Notes: generated by a model not told the origin, from the sequence alone. Counted from the stretch's first letter, positions 37,630 to 49,575 are shown. The stretch is 64,000 nucleotides of DNA from Mastigias papua (GCA_964019165.1 OZ025278.1:6460517-6524516); one strand, 5' to 3'. Made by a program: numbers and translations.

Positions 37630-37968
37630 GTATAATTAATATTTGCTATTCTGCCCAGTCTTTGTTATCTGGAAATTTTTTGCTATTCTATTTTTTATAC
37701 GTATCTATTCTAGTTGCAATATTAGTCATTTGAGAATGACTCAGGCAATTGACATTACAGTTAAATGTATCGTGATTTGTATTCATGTCACATTCTGGTT
37801 GGCATTGAGCACTTTTGATATTTTTTTCAGCAGGGTAATGCTTAGAAAGTTATGAAAAATTTTTCATGCTATCTTGATAGAAACTTGCTACAAGGTTTTA
37901 TCATCATTGCATGCAGATAACGTTTGATCTTATTTCCTCCGATAGTCAATTTTTTTGTCAATTTTTAG

Positions 37969-38175
37969 TCTTTTAAAAAGATGGTGGAGTTTTTTGAACT
38001 CGCATTGCAGAGGATAGATAGAAAAGTTGTGATAATGCTAGATTCCCTTGATCAACTATCACCAGAAGATGGAGCCTTAGCAATGAAATGGTTGCCAATG
38101 AATGCCTCAAGGAATGTATCCATTATTTTGTCTACCCTTCCAGGTCAAGAGTATAAGGTTCTACCTGCTTTAAAG
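37969..38175 (+). CDS. NWD1-like gene, NACHT Walker B exon
   Basis: The acceptor ATTTTTAG ends at 37968 and the donor GTGAGT starts at 38176. The 69-codon exon is in phase 0 on both sides. It encodes KVVIMLDSLDQLSPEDGA, the Walker B strand and acidic loop of the NACHT domain, followed by NVSIILSTLPG, the sensor-1-like strand typical of STAND ATPases. Confidence 0.92.
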
Positions 38176-38718
38176 GTGAGTTATTTACGTATGAGTTAGT
38201 CCTGCATATTTCTGAGGCTGTACATTAATTGATAGATAGGTAGTTAATACTTTCTAAGCTATTCAACAGATTTATTTTAAAGACCTTTCTCTCGGATATG
38301 ACTGAGATCACCAAACAGATCGGGTGCTTTATCAGACATGTAATGTGCATGTTTTAATGAGAATATTATGCAGTTGTACAAGCAAGTGGGAGCATTTTGG
38401 TACCCTTTAATTAATTTATCGTACGTTATTTATCAGATTTTCAGACTCCAATAAACAGTTACACGGAGAGAGGCACTGAGCATCTGATTCTCTACTTGCT
38501 TTTATATAAATAGGCACCTGCTGGCTACCCACTTTTTGTCTGTTTGTTCAAAATGAACCTTGAGTCTTTTATGTAAACATATTCCAAAGTACTTCAGTAG
38601 AAGGACAATCTTGCAGTATCCGGAATCCAGAAATTACCATTGCTATAAAACTCTTGCATGCCCAAGGTGACCATTCGCTTTCTGTTCCAAGTTTGATACA
38701 ATGATAAGTTTCGAACGT

Positions 38719-39018
38719 CATATCATATCATATCATATCATATCATATCATATCATATCATATCATATCATATCATATATCATATCATGTCATATTGTAT
38801 CATATCATATCATATGATATCAAATCATATCATGTCATATTGTATCATATCATATCATATTATATCATATCATATTATATCATATCATATATCATATATC
38901 ATATACCATATACCATATACCATATACCATATACCATATACCATATACCATATACCATATACCATGTACCATGTACCATATACCATATACCATATACCTT
39001 ACCATATCATATCATCAG
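38719..39018. repeat. Pentanucleotide CATAT/ACCAT microsatellite in intron 7
   Basis: A TCATA run is followed by mixed TCATA/TTATA units and then a TACCATA array, so the repeat unit shifts along the tract. It ends about 50 bp before the acceptor of the large exon 8. Long ORFs over it are artefacts. Confidence 0.95.
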
Positions 39019-39071
39019 TCGTCTTATAATTTTGACATTGAATGTCGCTATAAATTTCCTAATTTTTTCAG

Positions 39072-40294
39072 AACCAATTACCAGCAGAAGCTTTCTTAGA
39101 AGTGCCCATGATGCCACAAAGCACAGCCAGTTTGATTTTTGATGCCTGGCTACAACATGCCTGTCATACTGTAACACAACAGCAAAGAGAACTTGTGATT
39201 GCTTCTTTTAAAAGTTGCCCACTGCCGTTGTTTCTGAGACTATTGTTTGATGTAGCTGTGAGATGGAAATCCTACCTTGCTATTGAGAAATGCATCTTGA
39301 AGAGTACTATTAAAGATTCAATCAACGCTACTTTTGAACAATTAGAAAGACTTCATGGTTTCCACCTTGTTAGTCATGGCCTAGCCTATATAACCGCCGC
39401 CAAAAATGGGCTAAGTGATGCCGAATTAGACGATATATTATCGCTCGATGACGATGTATTAAATGACGTTTATCAGTATTGGACGCCACCTATACGAAGA
39501 ATCCCTCCTTTGCTCTGGATCCGTGTAAAAACTGATCTTGGCTCCTATATTGTATCACGTGGATCAGATGGTGTTCTTGTTAATACTTGGTATCATAGAC
39601 AATTCTTCGAAGTAGCACGTGAGAGATATGTGCGACCTGACAATGAAAAAAGAATCCACGAGGTTCTGGCGGAGTTTTTTCTAGGAAAATGGTCTGGTGG
39701 AGTGGCTAAATCCTTTATCAATAAAAAGGGTGATACACTTGAAAAGGATCGCCATGTTCCTGCTCAGCCAAATGTTTTTCCGAAAAAAGACAAAAGTGCA
39801 GAAGCTGTTTACAACTATCGCAAGCTGAATGAGCTGCCACGCCATTTGATTAGAAGCGGGAATCTCCAAGGCCTTAAAGAACATGTAATATTTAGTTTTG
39901 ATTTCCTATCAGCAAAGATTTGTGCATTTGGGTTACGAAGTCTTTTGCAAGATTTCAATGAAACATTAGAGGTATTCAGTGGAGAGAAGGAGATCAAGCT
40001 TCTACGAGACTGTATACAGATGTCTGGCAAAGGACTTCTAGCTGATCCAAATCAACTAGCTGCGCAGTTGAATGCAAGGCTAGTCAAAACGGCAGACCAT
40101 GAAAGAATTAACGACTTATTGGATCAGTCAAAGCGGGCGAAGGTTCCATGCCTCTATCCATCTGTGACTTGTTTTGAAAAGCCTGGTGGACCATTAGTGC
40201 ATTCCCTTGCTGGCCATACAAGTGCTATCCAGTGGGCATCGCTGTCAAAAGATGGTACCAAGCTCGTGTCTGTAGCACAAAATAATGAAATGAA
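39072..40294 (+). CDS. NWD1-like gene, winged-helix/helical exon and first WD repeat
   Basis: The acceptor AATTTTTTCAG ends at 39071 and the donor GTAAGT starts at 40295. The 1,223-nt exon encodes the STAND winged-helix and helical-arm region, with segments such as LPLFLRLLFDVAVRW, LSDAELDDILSLDD and VNTWYHRQFFEVARERY. It ends with GPLVHSLAGHTSAIQWASLSKDGTKLVS, the first blade of a WD40 propeller. It exits in phase 2. No later WD exon is found before the window edge. Confidence 0.93.
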
Positions 40295-40340
40295 GTAAGT
40301 ATATGTTTATAGTTTTGAAATGGATGGAATTCATGTAATT

Positions 40341-40503
40341 GGTTTGTTTATTGTTACTACTCATGTAAGCTTCGCTCCGTGCTTGTTCTCGTCATTGAAA
40401 GTGGATGTCCAATACTAATAGAAATCGGATAGAAATCGGTTGTTGTTTTGTTTAGTCGTACCACTTATGTCAGTTTGGCTCCGTGTTTGTTCCTGTCATT
40501 GAA
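40341..40503. repeat. Diverged direct duplication of about 60 bp in the last intron
   Basis: The segments 40341-40404 and 40440-40503 share the GCTCCGTG-TTGTTC-GTCATTGAAAG pattern with scattered differences. It is an old local duplication just after exon 8. Confidence 0.55.
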
Positions 40504-40580
40504 AGCCCAAGCAGTTTGTATCCCTCTATTAGTTGAAGCTCTTGATCTTTCAGACAAAGAAATAAAATGCTGATATGAAT

Positions 40581-41535
40581 TAGGGGTGTACCGGATATCC
40601 GGTAGACCGGATAATCCGACACCTGATCGCCGATTTTTCAAAAATCCGGTTCTGTCCGGATTTGTTCTCAAAATCCGGCCATCTACCGGATTTTCTTGAA
40701 TTTTATATAGAGCTGTGATAGTGTGCAGAGAATGTCAAAACCAATTAAGACAGTGTAGATATAACAAACAACAAGAATATAACAGTAATCAAAAGCAGAA
40801 GAACAAGGCATTAGGAACCATATATTTTATGTAGGTTGCGTAAGATTGCTACTGACAAGATTCCCAATAGAATGACACGGATGGTGGTATTTATATGTTA
40901 ATAATAATTGACATGCCCCTCAAATGGGTTACTTTCTCAGCTAGAGAATCCTTACAAATGGGTCTATTTTTCCTACCATTTTCCTTCCTATAACAGTACT
41001 AATTTGTAAGAACACGTTTCTTTTATTTTCCTTAAGTTAGATAGAAGATGTATTCTTTAAGACTGATGTCAAGTCAGTAGAATTTTCCGAGTGGGCGAAA
41101 ATCCTTTTGTTTACAGGAGAAAATGTCACTTCCTAATGGAATATAAATTTAGGGTTGAATGCCTTTTCATTATGAAATGTTCCGAGTGGAAACTGGTCTT
41201 AAAAGATAAGTATTCCTCTTCTCTTTAATTAGCTTTACGATCAAACGAGCAAAAATCTGAAAATACAGATCTGAAATACATATGGTTACCATCACTGTTA
41301 GATATGTTAGAAGACTGTTACATATGTTCAAGGCATTGTCCTTTTCCTTTCTCTGGCTTCATATTTTCTTGGATGAATTATGAAAATATTGTTGCAGAAA
41401 AATCCAGTTATGGTCGGATTATCCGGTAAAATCTGGCCGAATTATCCGGTTAGTTAGTGTGGCCGGATCCTATGAAAAAATCCGGTAAATCCGGTTCTGG
41501 CTGGACTCTGAAAATGCTGATCCGGTACACCTCTA
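40581..41535. mobile_element. hAT-type non-autonomous element, 955 bp, with perfect 8-bp target duplication
   Basis: The target duplication ATATGAAT is at 40573-40580 and 41536-41543. The ends are TAGGGGTGTACCGGAT and its inverted copy with one mismatch. Both subterminal regions are crowded with ATCCGG hexamers, as expected for transposase-binding sites. No transposase is encoded, so the element depends on an autonomous relative. The 8-bp duplication and TA-G-GGTG type ends fit the hAT superfamily. Confidence 0.88.
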
Positions 41536-41681
41536 ATATGAATCGTATTTTTGAGACATGATGACAACTTTTGATGCACTGCACTCTACTAGTTTTTCAA
41601 GGTGTGTATATGTGCTTAAGGCAAAGCGAATAGGATGATACCATTGGACAAAGTGAACGTCCTTGCACAATGCACTGTGTA

Positions 41682-41986
41682 TGTTGTGGCTCAGATTTGC
41701 TGTGCTGCCAGTTATTGACGTTGCGCAACCGTGTTTACCAACTTTTAATCTTATGGGACATGAGATCCACTGATTGCGTGCAATGTGCAACGTTCCTTTC
41801 TTTCAAGAACAAAAGAAGACGGAAGAGAACTTTCCAGAAACAATTGTTTTACGTTTTAAAAGTTCTCAGTGTATTGTGTTTACTTTTTTTTCTGTGCTCG
41901 CATATTTTTTTACTATGATCTTGACTGTTTGATTGAAATCAGATCATTGGACTATTCTCTTGCTTGTGATCTCCAAAGATACAACA
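41682..41986 (+). repeat. 5' LTR of the gypsy element
   Basis: The LTR starts with TG and ends with CA. It is identical over 305 bp to 46282-46586. No clear TATA box or polyadenylation signal is assigned. Confidence 0.93.
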
Positions 41987-41995
41987 AGAGTTGAT

Positions 41996-42013
41996 TGGCG
42001 CAGTCGACAGGAT
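41996..42013 (+). promoter_or_regulatory. Primer binding site of the gypsy element
   Basis: TGGCGCAGTCGACAGGAT begins nine bases after the LTR. It starts with TGG, the complement of the tRNA 3' CCA. The primer tRNA was not identified. Confidence 0.7.
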
Positions 42014-42128
42014 TTTGCATAGAATTTTTCTCTACAGGTAAGTATACAGCATTCTACGTTTCTACAGCTTCAAACCAGGTTAGTGTTGTATCTAATTTAC
42101 GTCACGTTTGGACTGAAGCAGAGTTACT

Positions 42129-43077
42129 ATGGTGATGTCAGAAACAGCAAAATTATTCGAATTGCTGCAAGTACAAATTACACATCAGCAGCAACAAATG
42201 GAAGCTCAAGTGGCAGCTCATAAAGAACAAATGAGTACTCTCCTTCACAAATTGTCTTTATCAGAATCATTCGGAATGCCTCCTGTTTCTTATACATTAG
42301 CATCAGTGCCAGTCTTCGAGCCATTTGATTCCACAAGTGAACTTTGACCAGATTACTATGATAGATTTCTGACTTTGCAGGTGCACATAGTGTCAATGAT
42401 GATAGAAAAGTCAAAATTTTCCTTACTAATCAATCTATGGATGTTTACCATTTACTAGGGAATTTGGTGATGCAGCAAAATCCACCCAAACGAATTAATG
42501 ATCTTACTATGGATGAAATTGTTACCTTCATGAAGATGCAGTATGACCCCAAAAGATTCGTTGTACATGAACATTTCAAGTTTTCGAATGATATGCGCAG
42601 GAAACCAGATGAAACACTCCAGGAGCTTGCAGCACGCATTCGTCAAGATGCTGTCACATGTAATTTCGCATCCATCAAGGACCCACTGGATGAAGCACTA
42701 AGACCTCGTTTTATATGCTCTTTGAACAACGAAGCAGTGCTTAAAGCCCTTTTTAAGGTCAAGGATGACGAGCTGGATTTCTCTAGAGCTATTGAAATTG
42801 CCATAGAAACAGAGGATGCAGCTAAAGTGGCGAAAGATACAGTTCATGGAGCTAAGCCAAAACCTGTTCACAAGGTTGCTTCGTGGCATTCTAGCAAAGC
42901 AAAGGAAATCAAGCCCACAACAGGGAACTCAGCTTGCTACCGTTGTGGTGATGAACCCATCAAGCACCACAACGCCGTTTCAAGGACTCAAAGTGCAACT
43001 TCTGTGGCATTAAAGGACATATCGCGAAAGTGTGCTGGAAGAGACAGTCTGTAAATGCTAAAAACTCAAAGACATTA
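42129..43077 (+). pseudogene. Gypsy gag (capsid and nucleocapsid), broken
   Basis: The block starts MVMSETAKLFELLQVQ with a Gln-rich coiled-coil-like N-terminus. A TGA near 42345 and a one-base shift near 42380 interrupt it. The capsid region follows (VYHLLGNLVMQQNP, KFSNDMRRKPDETLQELAARIRQDA). A CCHC zinc knuckle begins at ACYRCGDEPIKHHN and is completed only after another shift. No protease motif is obvious between 43077 and 43170. Confidence 0.78.
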
Positions 43078-43167
43078 GTAAACCTCATCCATGAAGTCAA
43101 AGCAGTAAATGAACAATCGTTGCCAAAGCTGGAAGTACCACTCGAGATCCATGGGTGAACATGCAGA

Positions 43168-44238
43168 ATGGAGTTGGATACTGCAACGAATGGAAACTTC
43201 AAATCAAGGCAGACATGGAAGAATTTGAGAAGTCCAGAACTTAAGAAACCTGATTTACAATATGAATCAGCAAGTAAGCACAGTTTACCAATCATCGGTA
43301 CATTCGTCGCCAAAACTTCCACACAGGAGTCAGAGGAAACACATGATATCAAGTATACAGTGTCAGAAATCCCAGAACTTGACCTATTAGGGCGAACTGC
43401 TACCAGGGAGTTAGGCATCTCTGTGGACCAAGCACTCCAAGATGCAGAGCCATGCCATGCACTTTTCAGCAATCTCAGGGCTGACACCAAACTACAAGAG
43501 AAATGCAAGAAACTTTGCACCAGGTTTAAAGATTTATGGAAACTGGAATTGGGATGCCTCAAGGACTATGAGGTCGAAGTGAAGTTTAAATCCAATGTCC
43601 TACCTATTTTCAGGAAAGCAAGACTGGTTCCATTTGTCATGGAAACTGATTTGGAGGAAGAATACCAGAAAGGTATTTCCATGGGAGTATGGGAAACCAC
43701 ACAATTTTGTCAATTTTGAACCCCAGTGGTACCTATCAAAAAGGCGTTACTTCCAGGACAAAAGAAACCCAAAATAAGAGTCTGTGGAGATTACTCTGTG
43801 ACGGTCAACTCTCAACTGGAGGACCATCGGCATCCATTGCCTCTTCCTGAGGATCTTATGAGAAGATTAGGAGGAGGATATGGATTCACGAAGATCAACT
43901 TGGCAGATGCATACAACCAAATCAAGCTTGCTCCAGAAAGCCAAAAAAGACTAGCGCTTAGCACTCACAAAGGAGTTCTTCTACAGAAGAGATTACCATT
44001 TGGAATCAAATCTGCCCCCGGATATTTTCAACAGATCATGGATCAACTCACCAAAGAACTTCCAGGTGTGGCTACATACTTGGATGACATACTGGTAAGT
44101 GGGAATGATGCAGAAGATCACCTGAATAATTTGCTGCATCTCCTTCAAAGATTGGAAGAGAAAGGTCTCTGTTGTCGGCTTGAAAAATGCCACTTTGCCC
44201 AGCCATATGTTGAATATCTGAGAAGTCTTCTGTCGTAA
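43168..44238 (+). pseudogene. Gypsy reverse transcriptase, broken
   Basis: The first block (43168-43719) is the RT-proximal region. After a TGA near 43718 the palm follows: TPVVPIKKALLPGQKKPKIR, then FTKINLADAYNQIKL (motif A), RLPFGIKSAPGYFQQIMD (motif B) and YLDDILVSGNDAEDH (motif C, about 44080-44110). The catalytic DD pair is intact. A TAA at 44236 ends the frame just before QGIAKGPKVDAIL, where the thumb and RNase H continue in the same frame. Confidence 0.87.
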
Positions 44239-45110
44239 CAAGGAATTGCAAAGGGACCAAAGGTAGATGCAATTCTGAACATGACAGCTCCTACAAATAT
44301 GTCAAGTCTTAAGGCGTTCCTTGGTTCTTTCCAGTTTTATGCCAAATTCTTACCACCAGATCTAGCTACAATTGTAGATCCATTGTACATGTTGATGAAA
44401 AAATCGGTCAAATGGGAATGGCAACACAGCATCTCAAAGATCTGCTTTCTTTAGAGAATGTCCTGGCTCACTTTAATGAGAAGCACACTCTAGGTCTGGC
44501 ATGTGATGCTTCCAATGTTGGAATTGGAGCTGTATTAGTTCACCGTTTTCCAGATGGAAGCAAGCACCCAATCGCCAATGTTTCCAAAATTCTCACCAAA
44601 AGCCAAAGGAAAAGGAAGCACTGATAATAGTGTTTGGATTAAAGAAGTTCTACCAATATTTAATTGGACAGAAGTTTATACTAGTTACTGATCATCAACC
44701 ACTGCTGGCTTTATTCGACCAGGAAAGGATGTTCCTCTACTAGCTGCTAACCTATAAGCTTGATGGGCTTTGATGTTAAGTCAATTTAACTACAAGATTG
44801 AATTAAGGAACACCAAGAATCATACTAATGCTGATGCTCTCAGTCGTCTTTCTCTGCAAGAAGAATCCAAATTTGATGGGGAGGAAGGTGACGATGACAC
44901 ATAAATAGCCTGTCAGATACAGACACTTGATGAAAGAGTCAATCCAGCAGAGCAAGGTTCTCTTGCAAAAGAGTCAGCAAAAGATCTAATAATATCAACT
45001 GTGCTGAGATTCACTCGAAAAGGCTGGCAACCAAAAAGGAATGATGAAGGAACAGAAATGCACAGATTCCGACAGGTTGGTTCTTCATTGTCTATTTGTA
45101 ATGGATGTTT
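44239..45110 (+). pseudogene. Gypsy RNase H and linker, broken
   Basis: The reading includes LKAFLGSFQFYAKFLP and the RNase H start [18 protein letters not shown] (the conserved Asp is present). Then come [39 protein letters not shown] and the TNADALSRL end. Frame changes occur near 44400, 44620 and 44740-44760, so no single protein can be made. Confidence 0.8.
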
Positions 45111-45710
45111 AATCCATTGATCAAGAGTGGTGATTCCAGTAAGCATGCGAAGGAAAGTTCTGGAACTGCTTCACTTAGGACACTTGGGAATACAGCGCAT
45201 GAAGCAACTTGCTCGCACAGCAATCTACTGGCCAAACATTGATGATGATATTGAAGCAACATGCCGACACTGCATATCTTGTGCTAAGCATCAGAATAGA
45301 CCACCCAAATTGCAATCTACCCATGGATGCTTCTAGAGAAACCCTGGAGCAGACTCCATCTCGACCATGCAATCAACTTCATGGACACAAACTGGTTGCT
45401 GCTCACTGATGCATTTTCTAAATATCCATGCATCCATCCCATGCAGTCTGTTTCAGACCAGGCAACAATTGATCCATTGGAACAGGACTTCACACATTTT
45501 GGTTACCCGCATACCTTGGTAACGGATAATGCTTCTGCATTCCTGTCAGACGAGTTCCAGATGTGGTGCAGAGAGCGAGGCATTGTCCATCTAACGGGAG
45601 CTCCATACCATCCTGCCACTAATGGTGCAGTCGAACAACTGGTGCAAACATTCAAGCAGGCACTCAAGAAATCAGGTCGTCCTCCTAGAAAAGCCCTGCA
45701 ATAATTCCTC
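45111..45710 (+). pseudogene. Gypsy integrase, broken
   Basis: The HHCC zinc-binding domain is visible (LLHLGHLGIQRMKQL through CRHCISCAKHQ). The DDE core follows: LLLTDAFSKYPCIHPM with the first Asp, LVTDNASAFLSDEF with the second, and YHPATNGAVEQLVQTFK with the Glu. A frame shift separates the zinc and core domains near 45330, and a TAA at 45702 precedes the C-terminal region. Confidence 0.85.
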
Positions 45711-46259
45711 ATGCACTTTCATAGAACTCCCAACTCCAGTGGATACTCTCTGAGTGAACTGCTGAACTCACGTCAAATTAGAACCAGAATTGACACGCTA
45801 CTTCTGTCCCCAGCCCATACAGCCCAAGGGAAACAAGCTAAAGAAGCTAGCAAATATCAACAGAAGGAGATTATCTTCAAAGTAGCAAGGTCGTATAATG
45901 TCGGAGATCCTGTCTATGCTCTTTACTTCGGTCCTAGAAAAGACAAGGAAGGTCGCTGGGTGCCCTCTGTAATTGTCAAGTGCAAAGGATCCCGCTCTTT
46001 CAATGTTCGAGTTCAGCCAAAAGGTCCTACGTGGAGACGATACCTTGAGCAGCTGCAGCCACGCCATGTCTCTGTAGAGGATGATGTTCCTGCAGATCCT
46101 CCTGCAATCAGCAAGATTTCCACGGCTACTGAGAGTATGCTATTATCTGGGAATAGAGCCACTGATAGAGGACAAGGTACACCAGAGTATGGCCCTCACA
46201 ACCCAAGAAGATCCAAACAAGCCCCAAAGCCTTTCATGAGATTCTCTCCTTCTCAGTGA
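45711..46259 (+). pseudogene. Gypsy integrase C-terminal region
   Basis: The reading MHFHRTPNSSGYSLSELL corresponds to the conserved R-x-T-P-H segment after the integrase core. It is followed by a chromatin-binding-like SH3 region (YNVGDPVYALYFGP, GRWVPSVIVKCKGSRSFNV). The ORF stops 23 bp before the 3' LTR. Confidence 0.75.
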
Positions 46260-46268
46260 GCTTCAAGG

Positions 46269-46281
46269 CTAGGTGGGGAGG
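46269..46281 (+). promoter_or_regulatory. Polypurine tract of the gypsy element
   Basis: A G-rich purine run (AGGTGGGGAGG) lies directly before the 3' LTR, where plus-strand DNA synthesis is primed in this family. Confidence 0.65.
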
Positions 46282-46586
46282 TGTTGTGGCTCAGATTTGC
46301 TGTGCTGCCAGTTATTGACGTTGCGCAACCGTGTTTACCAACTTTTAATCTTATGGGACATGAGATCCACTGATTGCGTGCAATGTGCAACGTTCCTTTC
46401 TTTCAAGAACAAAAGAAGACGGAAGAGAACTTTCCAGAAACAATTGTTTTACGTTTTAAAAGTTCTCAGTGTATTGTGTTTACTTTTTTTTCTGTGCTCG
46501 CATATTTTTTTACTATGATCTTGACTGTTTGATTGAAATCAGATCATTGGACTATTCTCTTGCTTGTGATCTCCAAAGATACAACA
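46282..46586 (+). repeat. 3' LTR of the gypsy element
   Basis: It is 305 bp long and identical to the 5' LTR by eye, and it is followed by the GTGTA target duplication. Confidence 0.93.
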
Positions 46587-46904
46587 GTGTATTGCATCAT
46601 GATCTGCAGCCTATTCTTCTAGCATGTGTCTGTCCTGTTTGCATGAAAAGAATCAAGCAATAAGCATATAGTGAGATGCATTCTATAGGCAAAATGTTAG
46701 TCGTAGTTTCGATTGTGCACTTGCAACTAAGATATAAAGGTACTGAACAATACTCCTGTTGCTTATTGTTCTTCTGCTGTCCTAACCCCACCCCTCCTCC
46801 CCCCCTATCATAGATGTGCAGTTAGATCAAATTTGTCATAGTGGTTCCCTAAAATTGAATGTTAATCGAACAGGTTAAAATGCTTCATTTTAGAACCTCG
46901 ATAG

Positions 46905-48199
46905 TATGCGATGGCTGATAACAGCCACGGCAAATATCTACTTTTTCTTGGCACAAATCTACTCTTCCTTGACACACATCTACTTGTCCACGGAGCAAAG
47001 CAATACTTTACCACCGTACAAATCTATACTTTCAAGGGCACAAACCTGCCTTTCCACGGCACAGGGCTATACTTTCCATTACAGAAATGTTCTGTTCCAC
47101 GGCCGAAATATGACTTCTGCGCCGTGTTATTGTGTGCCCAGGGGTGCATAGGCAAATTAGCTGACAAAAGGATGTGGTTGCGAACTGAAACTGATGTTAT
47201 ATAAACTACCATTGATGACAGGGGCGTACCGTGGGGGCATTTAATAAATCATTAATATCATTTATGAAAGAGTTAATTTTACTACTGGATTCAGCCTTTG
47301 AGGTGTATCTTGAGAATGTTTAAACCAAGAAGTTTTCCAAGAGTTCTGGGCATAAACTGATAGTTTTGCTGACGTATCCCCCATCCAAAGGGATGCACTG
47401 TTAGCAGCTACAAGGTACATGACAACACTCTTGCGTGCCATGCTACCGGTGAACAGCAGTGCATGGTTAAAAGCAGCGGTACACAAACTGGAATTTCTAT
47501 CATCTTTGTATCAACTGACATTAAGAGCATGCTGAGATAACTTGCAGTGCCATAAACCTTCTAGCACCAATCAAGTTCCTCGGTTGTTGAATGACCGTTG
47601 AACTATCTAGTTTACCTATGTGTCCTACAACAAAATATTTAGCAGAGACCTAGGAAGTAGTCAAAAAGTGGTTATAGATGTATTCAGAGGCATCCTCTTA
47701 GGCACGAAGAGCAACCTACAAACTGCTGTAGGGCACTCGACATACGAGTAAATGAAAAGTTGGAGCACGTGCCTCCTTAGTCCCCGGCTCCTGCATACAT
47801 GACGAGAAGAGAACTTGATTTTAGATGGTTATGATCTTAAAACCTAAGTTGCAGTAATGCATTAGTTTACTCTGACCTTCATATCTGATCTCCATCATAA
47901 AACATACTGTTTACTGTCGACGTCAGAAAAGAAATGTAATAACTTTTTACACTTGCTCTATAACAAATGTCATTATGTGACTTGGAAAGCTGTAGGTTTT
48001 TGCTGTAGAAAAGTATAGATTTGTACCGAGGAAAAGTATAGATTTTTGTTATGGACAAATGGATTTTGTTCTGTGGAAAGATAAATTTTGTGTTGTGGAA
48101 AAGTATAGATTTGTACCATGCAGAAGTAGATTTGTGCCGTGGAAGAGTAGATTTGTGCGGTGGTAAAGATTGTGCCGTGGCTGTTATGGGCCACCGTAG
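46905..48199. mobile_element. Foldback-type element with subrepeat-rich inverted ends
   Basis: The left arm (46905-47110) and right arm (about 48000-48199) are inverted relatives. Both open with a GATAACAGCCACGGC-like sequence. Both consist of a degenerate 20-25-bp subrepeat of the type GCACAAATCTACTCTTCCACGG read inward, in several copies. The central 0.9 kb has no recognisable gene. This arrangement, long inverted repeats built of short tandem repeats, is that of foldback elements. It abuts the 3' end of a minus-strand RLE LINE. Confidence 0.72.
47111..47999. other. Core of the foldback element, no gene recognised
   Basis: Only short ORFs are present, the longest being 74 codons on the minus strand (47262-47486), without a recognisable domain. 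Confidence 0.4.
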
Positions 48200-48202
48200 T
48201 AG

Positions 48203-49575
48203 TATCTTACGACAGTGTAGAACATTGTTTGCTGTGCTTTCTCTTGTGCTGATTAGATATGCTGTTGGGTTCAAAATCAGTAGTCAATTTACTACCACTT
48301 CTCATTTCAAGTCTCCATACTTGTCAATTTTATCTTCTTTGATCTTACACGAGAATCCCTCGGGACTGCTACATCAATGATTTTGCACTCCTTTAAATCT
48401 TTATTTACCACTACAATGTCAGGTCTCCGTGCTTCAATCTCATGATCACATTGGATATTGAAATCCCATAATACTTTGATGTTTCCCTTCCTTGTCACCC
48501 CTTCTGGTTTATGCTCATACCACCTTGTTGTCCTCTCCAAGCCAAACTCTCCACACAATTCCAAATGTACTTTCCTTGCAATGGTATCATTTCACCTCTT
48601 GTATCCTCGCTGTGCCAGCATCTTGCATTCACTCACTATATGGCTGACAGTTTTCCTTTCTCCCCCACATAGCCTACACAGAGGCGATTCAGCGGTATTA
48701 TGAACATGATGCTTAAAACAATTTGTCCGCAATGCTTGGTCGTGCGCAGCACGTATTAATAACTCTGTGCAACCTTTCAATCCACGGTTTTTAGCCATCC
48801 CCAGGTTTTATCTTTATCGATACTTTCATCTATCTCTCTAGTATATTGTTTATGCATTCTTTTCTCCTCCCAGGTATGTTCTCTTACGTTGATCTGCATT
48901 GTTTTAAATCTTCCGGCTTTTTTGCTTCCCCTGATTTGATAATTCCCTTAGTACTCACTACTTTCAGCATTAGCTCATTACTTTGTTTAACGTACCAGCC
49001 TAACCTGTTTTCTTCACTCTTGATACAAGTGTCGCAACTTATTAGTCCCTTCTCTCCTTTGTGCCGTGGTACATACACCCGCGCAACATCACTCTTTTGA
49101 TGCAAGATTCTATACATTGTCAACAACTTCTTAATACTTCTGTCCATCCATTTACGTTTTTCCTCTATTCATTTCAGCAGACCAGCTCCATATCTCAAGA
49201 CAGGAATCGCCCACGTATTTATTGCCTTTATAATATTGTAACCATTTAGTTTTGACTTCAATATCATTCGTGTCCTTCTCAGATATTCATGCTTCAACTT
49301 GTCTTTCATTTCCCTTCCCTTGAATTTGTCAAGTTCCAGTATTCCGAGGTACCTATAGCCGTCCTTTTCTACTTCCTTTATTGTCTCATCATTTGGTAAT
49401 ACTATATCATCTGTACTGCTTTATTTTCCTCTTTTCATGATCACTACACCTCACTTCTTTATGCCGAATTCCATTCCTAGATCTTTACTGATGCCTTTGA
49501 CTGTCTTGACTACGCTGTCAATTTCTCTTTCGCTGCTTCCAAATAGTTTCAAATCAGCCATAAACAATAGACGCT
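48203..49575 (-). mobile_element. RLE-type LINE C, 5'-truncated
   Basis: From the 5' side on the minus strand, the copy begins at RT motif C (MADLKLFGSSE). It continues with GYRYLGILELDKF, YVPRHKGEKGLISCDTC (post-RT block, 48884-49147), a zinc knuckle CRLCGGERKTVSHIVSEC (48592-48798), and the restriction-like endonuclease with RRPDIVVVNKDLKE then KIIDVAVPRD (48307-48564). The last recognisable residues are near 48205. The second catalytic Asp of the F-M-D-D motif has become Ala in one position, so this RT is dead. Several stops are present. Confidence 0.83.

Larger units (their letters stand above)
41682..46586 (+). mobile_element. Ty3/gypsy LTR retrotransposon, 4.9 kb, identical LTRs, GTGTA duplications
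   Basis: Two 305-bp LTRs (TGTTGTGG...ACAACA) read identical by eye. They are flanked by GTGTA at 41677-41681 and 46587-46591. A primer binding site follows the 5' LTR and a purine tract precedes the 3' LTR. The order gag, RT, RNase H, integrase is that of Ty3/gypsy. Many stops and shifts break the ORFs. The element lies in the last intron of the NACHT-WD gene in the same orientation as the gene. Confidence 0.92.

Noticed and set aside
42129..46259. Gypsy ORF breaks interpreted as programmed recoding sites
   Set aside because: The breaks are too many and occur inside conserved domains (capsid, RT, RNase H, integrase), which fits decay rather than programmed frameshifting or readthrough.
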